The notes beneath the pieces are model-generated. The model made no database searches. It saw only the letters and a program-made list of their open reading frames with translations, and was not told the origin of the DNA. Of a stretch of DNA of 10,448 nucleotides, positions 1 to 6,862 are shown one piece after another. The DNA lies in contig JAUUNK010000178.1 of NCBI GenBank assembly GCA_030844565.1, positions 1 through 10,448 of the forward strand, written 5' to 3'. This DNA is from Bacteroides ovatus (GTDB taxonomy: Bacteria; Bacteroidota; Bacteroidia; Bacteroidales; Bacteroidaceae). The translations under genes and the position numbers were made by a program. Positions within the stretch are counted from its first letter, which is position 1. The number at the start of each line of letters is the position of its first letter.

Positions 1-222
1 CATATCTTCCAGTTGGTTATGTTTCACTTCCTGCGCTCCGAATATATCGAAGTCATGAAAGGTGATTAACTGGGTGAGTACCGGGCAACGCTGTTCCCAG
101 CCGTTTCCGGCTTTGGCATCGTTCGGGTTACTGTTTCGTACATTGTAAGAAGCGACATTCAGTTGCTGCGCATTCAGTATTGACACACCGCAGAGCGCCA
201 ATACAATAAAAAGTTTTCTCAT
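1..222 (-). CDS. Secreted endonuclease/exonuclease/phosphatase (EEP)-fold protein, N-terminal part
   Basis: Only the first 74 codons are in the window; the gene continues beyond base 1. I read it directly on the minus strand from the ATG at 222-220. Residues 1-18 form a Sec signal peptide with a basic start (MRKL), a hydrophobic core and a likely cut after LNA, so the product should be exported. The mature start, LNVASYNVRNSN, matches the first conserved strand of the EEP fold (the metal-binding SYN motif, N27). FGAQEV with E65, followed by Q70, matches the Mg-ligand glutamate motif of the same fold. The family includes nucleases, sphingomyelinases and other phosphodiesterases, so the substrate cannot be named. 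It starts 24 nt after the HTCS stop codon on the same strand, with no promoter seen between them, so it is probably co-transcribed. EEP proteins occur in other Bacteroides PULs, including the alpha-mannan region of B. thetaiotaomicron as I recall it. Family call good; role unknown. Confidence 0.82.
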   Translation of the reverse strand, partial: MRKLFIVLALCGVSILNAQQLNVASYNVRNSNPNDAKAGNGWEQRCPVLTQLITFHDFDIFGAQEVKHNQLEDM

Positions 223-246
223 TGTTTCTTTATTGTTAGATGGTTA

Positions 247-3200
247 TTAAGTATCCTTTTCTTCTGTCTGTCCGCTCCTGTATTCTTTGGGAGAAGTGTT
301 GTATAACTTGGCAAACTCCCGGTAGAAATAAGACTTGTTTGAGAAGCCCGATTTATACATAATCTCGGTAACGGTAAGCTTGGTAGTCTTTAATAGGCCT
401 GCTGCATATTCCAGGCGGATGGTACGGACAAATTCGCTTGGTGTCTTTTCCGTCAATTCTTTGAGTTTACGGTACAATCCCGCTTTGCTTACTCCTATAA
501 AGTCTGCGAGAGAATCCGGATTCATGGATTCGTCGTCAATATTATCTTCGATGAATTTGATAATCTTGTCCAGTAACAGCTCATCCTCTTTATGCATGGT
601 GATTCCATCCCTTACGATGAGAGAGGAACGGCTGGATTTGAAATACTCTTTCATCAGAGAGTATTTATTAATCATATTCTCTACCGCGCTCAATACATGC
701 CTCGGGTGGAAAGGTTTGGGGATATATAAGTCTGTTCCATGTTTGTAAGCGTTAATCTGGTCTTCGATGGAGTTCTTGGCGGAGATATGGATAATCGGAA
801 TGTGGGCAGTCCGCTCGTTGGCTTTCAATATATCCGTCAGAGTGATGCCGTCCAGCCTGGGCATCAATACATCGCTGATAATAATATCCGGCTGTTTCTG
901 TTCGATTTCTTTCAGCGCCTCTTCCCCATCGGCTGCTTCCCGAACCTGGTAGTAAGGAAGCAGGATATCTTTCAGAAGTTCGCGGATATTCTTTTCATCT
1001 TCTACAATCAATATACTAATTTCCTTTTGTTTTGGGACAAAAAGCATTTCACCGGCTTCTGCCTCTTCTTCTGCCGGCTGACTTTCTTTTCCGGAATTCA
1101 CGTGCATGGACGGTAGAGACACATTGAATTCTACATACTCTCCCAATACACTTCCTACTGTGATTTCTCCGCCCAATAACTCCGTCAAGCTCTTGGTCAG
1201 ATTCAGGCCGACTCCGGTGCTTCCCGCATGTTTCAGGTTACTGCTTTCGAAAATCTTGAACCGGCTGAATATCTCACTCATTTGTTTCTCTGTCAGTCCC
1301 TTGCCCGAGTTGCGGATTCGGAAATGCAATGTCCCGTCAGCGACATTCCCCCGTATTTCAGCACGGATATATCCGCCGGACGGCGTATATTTGAAGGCGT
1401 TGGAAAGCAAATTGAATATTATTTTTTCCAGTGCATTCCGGTCTGTTGTAAAGGATGATACCTCTTTGCTTTTGAAGCTGAAGTCTATCTTGTTTTCTTC
1501 GGCAATTTCGGTATAGTTGTCCGATACATAGTCGACGAGCAACTGAATATCCACTTTTTCAGCATAGATAGCTGTATGTCCCGCTTCTGCTTTCCGGAAC
1601 TCCATCAGTTCGTTGATAAGCTTCTGCATCCGGTCGGCATTGTTCTTGATGATGTAGATATATCTTTTTGTATAACTGTCGAGGTCTGCCTTTTCCAACA
1701 AGTGCTGTGCCGGGCCGTATATCAGTGTCAACGGAGTGAAAAACTCGTGTGCCACATTCGTGAAGAAGTTCAACTTCGATTCATGGATACGTTGCTGATT
1801 CTGTTTCTCGATATGTTCCAGTAGAATCTGACGGTTCAGCCGGATTCGATTCTTGATGACGGATTGCGTGATATAGATAGCAATGGCAATCAGGATAAAA
1901 TAAATAATAAAAGCTGTAGTACTGAGCCACCAGGGGTAAGCGATGTCCAAATTGAGGGAATAGATTTCGTTGCTCCATACCCGGTCGCCATTGGTGCATT
2001 TTACTTCCAGTTTATATTTTCCCGGCGGCAGTTTGGTGATAACGATATTCGGGTTATTCTCATTGTAAATCCATTCGTCGGCAAAGTCGATAATGCGGTA
2101 GCTGAACTCACAATTCTCATTGTTGATAAAATCATGTGCGGCAAATCCCAAAGTAATATAAGGCTCGTCATAGTCCAATCGGAGTGTATGGTTACGGATA
2201 CGTTCGTAGATATTCTGGCTTGTATTGTTTATCTTCAGGCTGTTCAGGCTTAATGATGCGATATGTTCCCGTAAGCGTATCTTGTTCTCGTCGAAATAGT
2301 TCAACCCGCTGACTCCGCCGAAATACAGCCATCCGGCTTTGTCCTTAAAAATAGCCCCATCAGAAAATTCGTCGTTTTGCAGCCCGTTTCTTGAGGAATA
2401 ATTGGTAATTTTTCCCGAGGGCAAGTCGATAAAGGAGATACCTTGATTGGTGCTTGCCCAAATATTCCCGTTCTCATCTTTCAGGATGCCGTGAATCGTA
2501 TTATTGGGCAATCCGTTATTGTCCGTATATTCGGTGATGGAAGGCGGTGTGGCTGTCGGGAACAACCGGTTAAGACCATAACTGGTACCTATCCAGATAC
2601 TGGCAGAATCTCCTTTAGTCAGATAAATCACGTCATTGTTAGTCAGGGACAAACCGGGGTCTATCTCATTCATCTGCCGGAAACGTTCGGACGCGATATC
2701 GAACTTATTAATTCCGCCCCCTCGCGTGCCTAGCCAAAGTTCATTCTCATCGTATCCGGCAATAACCGAATAAATAATATTATTGCTTGGCGAAGAAGGG
2801 CCGGGAGATTTATATTGTTTCATGTCCGTTACTCTATAACTTTTTCCTTCCCTTTGCAGGCTCAGCTTGATAAGTCCGTAGCCGGAAGTTCCCAACCATA
2901 AAAGTGAATCATTATGGGTGAAAAGGATACTGTAAACTGCCCTGAAAGCTGGAAATTCAGCGGGAATACCCAGTTTTTTCACCTGGTTGCCATTGAGTGG
3001 AATATAATTGATACCCGCCCCTTCGGTTCCGATGAATATATCCCCGGACATATTTTTGCGGATAGTATAAACGGAGTTGGAGATTAACCCGTTGCCTGTT
3101 GAAAGATAGGGGTTGACTCCCCGTTCCTGCTTGTCGAGCAGCAGGATACCTTCTCCTTTTGTTCCTACGAGTATATTGCCATTGTCTTCCTCACAAAAAC

Positions 3201-4227
3201 AGCGGACAGGATAATTCGTTTTTACGGTATGGAAAGGCGAACTGTGTTCATAGACTTCCAATATCCCTTGTCCGTCCGTACCTACCCAAAGGATATTCTG
3301 CGAGCCGATATAAATAGTGAAAATGGAAGCTTTCTCCGGCAATTGGAGTAATTCCGTTGAAGTCCCATTTTCAAGATTATATCTGATGCATCCCCCCTCG
3401 ATAAAGCTGATAAGGAGATATTCACCGTGGCAGATAGCTTGTGATACGGTTTTGTTCTCCGGAATATTTATACTGTCCAATATACGGTTATCTTGTGAAA
3501 CAGTCAGCGTCCTGTCATCGTTAATGATGAGGCAGTCCTGGGAAAGATAAATATTGGAAACGGGGGCACAGTGCCTGATTTCTTCTTTGAACGAGAGTTC
3601 GGGACAGGAGTTGCGGACAGTCAGTTGATAATGCAATAATTGTCCATGTCCTGTGAGAAAGAATATCCGGTCTTTGGAATCAATGACGAAGTTCCTGATG
3701 TCATCGGGCAGGTCATTCTTCAAGGAAACAAACTCCTGTTTCCGGTCATCGAAACAGAATAGACCCTGCTCTTTCACATAACAGATAATATGCTTGCCGG
3801 AAGTGATATCCAGCAGAAATGACTTCTCCTGTTTCGGCGGATTATTCTGTGTACCTAAATAATAAGGAGTAAACTGTTGGGTAGAACGTTTCCACCGGTT
3901 CACCCCATAGTCCGTAGATACCCACAGGATAGAGTCGCTCTGCTCGATAATCTGCCAGATGACATTATTACTGATAGACCCTGCATCCTTTTTATTATAA
4001 GAATAGGTTTTGAAGCTACGACCGTTATATGCATTTAATCCGTCCCATGTCCCTACCCAAAGCGTATGTTCCGAATCTTCGAGGAAACAATTCACCGAAT
4101 TATTGGATAATCCATCCGCATTGGAAATCTGTTTTACTACATTCTGCGAATGTAATAAAACAGGCATCAGGCATGAATAAATAAGGATGCAGATGTAACG
4201 GAAATATGAGTGTTTTCGTAGAATCAT
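247..4227 (-). CDS. Hybrid two-component system sensor/regulator (HTCS), PUL activator
   Basis: A 1326-residue one-protein signalling system that senses a glycan in the periplasm and controls transcription. In order: a signal peptide or N-terminal anchor (about 1-27); a periplasmic sensor of two beta-propellers with repeated LWVGT-type blades (about 30-650); a Y_Y_Y domain (about 680-760); one membrane helix (about 764-789); a histidine kinase with phospho-acceptor H827 in VAHEFFTPLT; an ATPase domain (N-box NLLSNAFKY near 939-947, GVGL near 1005-1008); a receiver with acidic pocket E1076/D1077, phospho-site D1119 in SDVLMP and K1171; and an AraC-type helix-turn-helix domain (about 1219-1317). 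All parts are intact and the length is normal for the family. Two kinase positions differ from the textbook form: F830 where R is usual after HEF, and N973 in NSGKG where the G1 box usually has D. The open frame extends upstream to 4365, but that extension crosses the 47-bp promoter element. The 4227 start gives a proper signal peptide, so I chose it. The ligand cannot be read from sequence; the neighbours suggest a mannoside. Confidence 0.96.
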   Translation of the reverse strand: MILRKHSYFRYICILIYSCLMPVLLHSQNVVKQISNADGLSNNSVNCFLEDSEHTLWVGTWDGLNAYNGRSFKTYSYNKKDAGSISNNVIWQIIEQSDSILWVSTDYGVNRWKRSTQQFTPYYLGTQNNPPKQEKSFLLDITSGKHIICYVKEQGLFCFDDRKQEFVSLKNDLPDDIRNFVIDSKDRIFFLTGHGQLLHYQLTVRNSCPELSFKEEIRHCAPVSNIYLSQDCLIINDDRTLTVSQDNRILDSINIPENKTVSQAICHGEYLLISFIEGGCIRYNLENGTSTELLQLPEKASIFTIYIGSQNILWVGTDGQGILEVYEHSSPFHTVKTNYPVRCFCEEDNGNILVGTKGEGILLLDKQERGVNPYLSTGNGLISNSVYTIRKNMSGDIFIGTEGAGINYIPLNGNQVKKLGIPAEFPAFRAVYSILFTHNDSLLWLGTSGYGLIKLSLQREGKSYRVTDMKQYKSPGPSSPSNNIIYSVIAGYDENELWLGTRGGGINKFDIASERFRQMNEIDPGLSLTNNDVIYLTKGDSASIWIGTSYGLNRLFPTATPPSITEYTDNNGLPNNTIHGILKDENGNIWASTNQGISFIDLPSGKITNYSSRNGLQNDEFSDGAIFKDKAGWLYFGGVSGLNYFDENKIRLREHIASLSLNSLKINNTSQNIYERIRNHTLRLDYDEPYITLGFAAHDFINNENCEFSYRIIDFADEWIYNENNPNIVITKLPPGKYKLEVKCTNGDRVWSNEIYSLNLDIAYPWWLSTTAFIIYFILIAIAIYITQSVIKNRIRLNRQILLEHIEKQNQQRIHESKLNFFTNVAHEFFTPLTLIYGPAQHLLEKADLDSYTKRYIYIIKNNADRMQKLINELMEFRKAEAGHTAIYAEKVDIQLLVDYVSDNYTEIAEENKIDFSFKSKEVSSFTTDRNALEKIIFNLLSNAFKYTPSGGYIRAEIRGNVADGTLHFRIRNSGKGLTEKQMSEIFSRFKIFESSNLKHAGSTGVGLNLTKSLTELLGGEITVGSVLGEYVEFNVSLPSMHVNSGKESQPAEEEAEAGEMLFVPKQKEISILIVEDEKNIRELLKDILLPYYQVREAADGEEALKEIEQKQPDIIISDVLMPRLDGITLTDILKANERTAHIPIIHISAKNSIEDQINAYKHGTDLYIPKPFHPRHVLSAVENMINKYSLMKEYFKSSRSSLIVRDGITMHKEDELLLDKIIKFIEDNIDDESMNPDSLADFIGVSKAGLYRKLKELTEKTPSEFVRTIRLEYAAGLLKTTKLTVTEIMYKSGFSNKSYFYREFAKLYNTSPKEYRSGQTEEKDT

Positions 4228-4231
4228 GTCG

Positions 4232-4262
4232 CAAAGATAGAGAGGAAAAATAAGAAAACAAA
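4232..4262 (-). promoter_or_regulatory. Bacteroides-type promoter for the HTCS gene (-33 and -7 boxes)
   Basis: On the minus strand, TTTG (4262-4259) and TATCTTTG (4239-4232) are separated by 19 bases. This fits the Bacteroides primary sigma factor consensus of TTTG and TAnnTTTG about 19-21 bases apart. The -7 box ends only four bases before the chosen HTCS ATG (4227), so transcription would begin at or almost at the start codon. The upstream TTTG is itself part of a second TATCTTTG (4266-4259). Used as a -7 box, that copy would give a leader of roughly 27 nt, but it has no TTTG at the right distance upstream. The 47-bp element begins just upstream at 4271, so the regulator could affect its own promoter. 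Confidence 0.6.
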
Positions 4263-4270
4263 GATAAAAA

Positions 4271-4317
4271 TATGCTGTACAACACGTGTATACCCTTTTG
4301 AGAATATAGTACACTCT
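4271..4317 (+). promoter_or_regulatory. Putative HTCS operator, copy 1 (47-bp conserved element)
   Basis: This element matches 6740-6786 at 43 of 47 positions, and its last 29 bases (4289-4317) are identical in both copies. Inside it is an imperfect direct repeat: ATGCTGTACA (4272-4281) and ATATAGTACA (4304-4313), starting 32 bases apart, about three DNA turns. That arrangement suits a dimer of an AraC-type DNA-binding domain such as the one on the adjacent HTCS. The element ends 18 bases before the -7 box of the cytoplasmic GH130 gene. It lies between the divergent HTCS and GH130 genes, so it could serve both. Binding by this HTCS is inferred. Confidence 0.75.
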
Positions 4318-4335
4318 TCCCGTCGCTGCGTGGGG

Positions 4336-4343
4336 TAGCTTTG
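4336..4343 (+). promoter_or_regulatory. -7 box of the GH130-MFS transcription unit
   Basis: TAGCTTTG fits the Bacteroides TAnnTTTG -7 consensus. No TTTG lies 19-21 bases upstream, which is what an activator-dependent promoter would look like. The expected transcript start is a few bases downstream, giving a leader of about 35 nt to the ATG at 4384. The same box, with the same 18-base distance from the 47-bp element, occurs at 6805-6812. Confidence 0.65.
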
Positions 4344-4383
4344 CCACGAGAAATAAAAACAACACCTATTTAATGATTAGAAA

Positions 4384-5430
4384 ATGGATATTGCAAAACG
4401 ATTTCATCAGAACCCATTATTGAAACCATCTGATTTACAACCGGGAATAGAAGGTATGGAAATCACCTGTTTCCTGAATCCCGGCGTATTCCGCTTCGAC
4501 GGAAAAACCTGGTTATTACTGCGGGTAGCCGAACGCCCCGTACAGAAACAGGGAGTGATTAGTTTCCCCGTATATAATAAGGAAGGGAAGATAGAAGTGC
4601 TTTCTTTCGACGAAAATGACCCGGAACTGGACGCTTCCGACCCTCGTGTGATAGGATATGCGGGACAGAATTATCTGACTACCATGTCTTATCTCCGGTT
4701 GGTATCGAGCGAGGACGGCATCCATTTTAAGGAAGAACCGGATTATCCGCCTATTTTCGGCAAAGGGGCATTAGAGGCTTTCGGCATCGAGGACTGCCGG
4801 GTGGCGACTACAGCCGACGGCTATTACCTGACGTTTACCGAAGTCTCTTCCGTTGCCGTCGGTGTAGGGCTGATTCATACCCGTGACTGGAAGAATTACA
4901 CTCGTCACGGCATGATTTTTCCCCCTCATAATAAAGACTGTGCCTTGTTTGAAGAGAAGATAAACGGCAAATATTTCGCCTTGCATCGCCCGAGCAGTCC
5001 CGAACTGGGCGGCAACTATATCTGGCTTGCCGAATCACCCGACCGGTTGCACTGGGGTAACCACCGTTGCGTTGCGACCACTCGTCCCGATAGCTGGGAC
5101 TGTGCCCGTGTGGGTGCGGGCGCCGCGCCTATCCGTACAGAGGAAGGCTGGCTGGAGATTTATCATGGTGCAGACTATCAGAACCGCTATTGCCTGGGAG
5201 CCCTTCTGCTTGATTTGAACGACCCCTCAAAGGTAATTGCCCGAAGCAAAGCTCCTATAATGGAACCGACTGCTCCCTACGAGCAGACCGGATTTTTCGG
5301 GAATGTGGTCTTCACGAACGGGCATCTGGTAGAAGGGGATAAGGTGACTGTTTACTACGGTGCGAGTGATGAAGTAATCTGCGGAGCGGAGTTCTCCATC
5401 GGGGAAATCCTTCGTTCATTAAAGTCATGA
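4384..5430 (+). CDS. GH130 family beta-mannoside phosphorylase, cytoplasmic
   Basis: A 348-residue enzyme with no signal peptide, so probably cytoplasmic. GH130 phosphorylases split a beta-mannoside with phosphate to give mannose 1-phosphate and a shorter sugar. Visible landmarks are the N-terminal NPLLKPSDLQPG block, the region of the catalytic acid in GIEDCRV (D137, with C138 where proline is common), LHRP (H201-R202-P203), RVGAGAAPI (R242), YHG (260-262) and the C-terminal YYGASDE (D329). The basic and polar residues in LHRP, RVGAG and YHG are of the kind that hold phosphate in phosphorylases, and they are missing from the second GH130 in this window. Length is normal for the family. Characterised Bacteroides relatives act on mannosyl-GlcNAc or mannosyl-glucose, and other GH130 members act on beta-1,2-mannobiose, so the exact substrate is open. 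It is the first gene after the HTCS-type promoter and is followed 18 nt later by the MFS gene. The start is supported by an A-rich leader; an out-of-frame ATG at 4373 is not the start. Confidence 0.9.
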   Translation: MDIAKRFHQNPLLKPSDLQPGIEGMEITCFLNPGVFRFDGKTWLLLRVAERPVQKQGVISFPVYNKEGKIEVLSFDENDPELDASDPRVIGYAGQNYLTTMSYLRLVSSEDGIHFKEEPDYPPIFGKGALEAFGIEDCRVATTADGYYLTFTEVSSVAVGVGLIHTRDWKNYTRHGMIFPPHNKDCALFEEKINGKYFALHRPSSPELGGNYIWLAESPDRLHWGNHRCVATTRPDSWDCARVGAGAAPIRTEEGWLEIYHGADYQNRYCLGALLLDLNDPSKVIARSKAPIMEPTAPYEQTGFFGNVVFTNGHLVEGDKVTVYYGASDEVICGAEFSIGEILRSLKS

Positions 5431-5448
5431 CATATATTAAGGTAAGAA

Positions 5449-6696
5449 ATGAATAAATTGAAAAGAGAATATCAATTCTTCAAGCAGCAGACTTCCAATG
5501 TACGTGTACTGTTGATGACTAACCTGCTCTATGCGTTCGTGCTTCCTGTGGTGGAGATATTTGTAGGTGCTTATGTGATGCGTCACACGAGCGAGCCTGT
5601 TTCCGTAGCTTTCTATCAACTTTTTATGTATATCGGCATCATTGCGACCTCTTTTGTCAACGGCTTCCTGTTGCGGCATGTCAGCGTGAAAGTACTGTAT
5701 GCAGGCGGGATATTAGTTAGCGGGCTGTCGATGTTTGCCATGATGCTGGTGAAGTCATTGGGCTTTGTAGAGTTAGGCATAGCAGGTTTTGTTCTCGGAG
5801 CCGCATCGGGTTTCTTTTGGACCAACCGCTATCTATTGACTCTCAACAACACGACCGATAATAGCCGGAACTACTTTTTCGGACTGGAATCTTTCTTTTT
5901 CTCCATCACTTCGATAACTGTTCCTTTATTGATTGGCGCATTCATCAGCCAGATAGACGGCAAAGAAATCATGGGATGCCTGATTGATATAAATGGTGCC
6001 TATCGTTTGGTCACAGTCGGAGTCATAGTCGTGACCCTGTTTGCCGTAGCTGTCTTGTGGCGTGGTAAGTTTGCCAATCCGATACAGAAGAACTTTCTGT
6101 ACTTCCGGTTCTGTACACTGTGGAAGAAAATGCTGTTGCTGGCTTCCCTGAAAGGAATGGTACAGGGATTCCTGGTGACTGCCCCCGCCATCCTGATTCT
6201 GAAACTGGTCGGTGATGAAGGGACATTAGGCTTGATACAGGGAATCAGCGGTACGCTGACGGCTATACTGGTCTATGTACTGGGGCGTATTGCCAAACCC
6301 GAAGACCGCCCGAAGATATTTATTGCCGGGTTACTCGTCTTTTTTATCGGTACTCTGTTCAACGGGGTCTTGTTTTCAGCCACCGGAGTGATTATCTTTG
6401 TCCTCTGTAAGGTAATCTTTCAGCCCTTGTTTGACTTGCCTTACTATCCCATTATGATGCAAACCATCGACGCAGTAGTTAAAATCGAGAAAAGAAATGA
6501 ATACACTTATATTTTAAGCCACGAATTCGGACTATTCCTGGGGCGTGCTTTCGGGCTCATCCTTTTTATGGCGCTTGCCTTTGCCATATCACAGGATTTT
6601 GCATTGAAGTACGCATTGATACTGGTAGGAGCCTTGCAGTTGATAGCCTACCCGTTGACCCGGAACATCATCAAACAGAACCAAACGGTTCGTTAA
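5449..6696 (+). CDS. MFS transporter, probable mannoside/oligosaccharide permease
   Basis: A 415-residue integral inner-membrane protein with about twelve hydrophobic segments, for example near residues 18-42, 53-75, 82-101, 105-125, 146-168, 185-205, 228-252, 257-279, 288-307, 310-330, 360-380 and 384-402. A short charged loop follows the sixth segment (RGKFANPIQKN, about 205-215), as expected between the two six-helix halves of a major facilitator protein. It starts 18 nt after the GH130 stop codon and has an AAGG-type ribosome binding site at 5439-5442, so the two genes form one unit. MFS genes next to GH130 phosphorylase genes are a known Bacteroides arrangement, where the permease is thought to feed a short mannoside to the cytoplasmic enzyme. 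The family is clear from topology and context; the substrate is inferred. No terminator hairpin is visible after the stop codon before the next promoter. Confidence 0.88.
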   Translation: MNKLKREYQFFKQQTSNVRVLLMTNLLYAFVLPVVEIFVGAYVMRHTSEPVSVAFYQLFMYIGIIATSFVNGFLLRHVSVKVLYAGGILVSGLSMFAMMLVKSLGFVELGIAGFVLGAASGFFWTNRYLLTLNNTTDNSRNYFFGLESFFFSITSITVPLLIGAFISQIDGKEIMGCLIDINGAYRLVTVGVIVVTLFAVAVLWRGKFANPIQKNFLYFRFCTLWKKMLLLASLKGMVQGFLVTAPAILILKLVGDEGTLGLIQGISGTLTAILVYVLGRIAKPEDRPKIFIAGLLVFFIGTLFNGVLFSATGVIIFVLCKVIFQPLFDLPYYPIMMQTIDAVVKIEKRNEYTYILSHEFGLFLGRAFGLILFMALAFAISQDFALKYALILVGALQLIAYPLTRNIIKQNQTVR

Positions 6697-6739
6697 TATT
6701 TCAAAACCATTAAGCTGCCATTGCAAACGGATGAATTAT

Positions 6740-6786
6740 TATGTTGTACAGCACCTATATACCCTTTTGAGAATATAGTACACTCT
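6740..6786 (+). promoter_or_regulatory. Putative HTCS operator, copy 2 (47-bp conserved element)
   Basis: Second copy of the element at 4271-4317, differing at only four positions, all in its first 18 bases. The inner direct repeat is closer to perfect here: ATGTTGTACA (6741-6750) and ATATAGTACA (6773-6782) match at 8 of 10 bases and start 32 bases apart. The element lies in the gap between the MFS and lipoprotein GH130 genes and ends 18 bases before the TAGTTTTG box. The surrounding bases differ much more between the copies, so selection for protein binding explains the match better than a recent duplication of the whole region. Confidence 0.75.
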
Positions 6787-6804
6787 ATTTTTTGCGGGGT
6801 ACGA

Positions 6805-6812
6805 TAGTTTTG
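6805..6812 (+). promoter_or_regulatory. -7 box of the GH130 lipoprotein-SusC transcription unit
   Basis: TAGTTTTG fits TAnnTTTG and has no TTTG at the usual -33 distance. Bases after the box also resemble the first promoter: TTTGC and then AGAAA occur at the same spacing. Transcription should begin a few bases downstream, near 6817. That leaves almost no leader for an ATG at 6827 but about 45 nt for the ATG at 6863, so it helps choose the start of the next gene. Confidence 0.65.
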
Positions 6813-6862
6813 CTGGCAGAAAAACGATGAACGACCGATTGGGAAAACTAAAAAAACGACGT

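Noticed and set aside
335..1824. Several plus-strand open frames opposite the HTCS kinase, receiver and HTH regions
   Set aside because: They overlap each other and an intact, strongly conserved gene, have no domain-like sequence, and have no promoter or ribosome binding site.
4282..4289. Palindrome ACACGTGT within operator copy 1
   Set aside because: Copy 2 has GCACCTAT at the matching place, so the palindrome is not conserved and is unlikely to be the recognition feature.
4228..4365. A 46-residue N-terminal extension of the HTCS reading frame beginning at 4365
   Set aside because: It overlaps the 47-bp element and the -7 box of the opposite gene and would bury the signal peptide. The start at 4227 gives a normal exported N-terminus.
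6697..6739. Possible transcription terminator after the MFS gene
   Set aside because: I found no stable hairpin followed by a T-run, so read-through into the next unit cannot be excluded.
6827..6862. Upstream ATG at 6827 as the start of the lipoprotein GH130
   Set aside because: It would put 12 mostly charged residues before a good lipoprotein signal and lies only about 10 nt from the expected transcript start.
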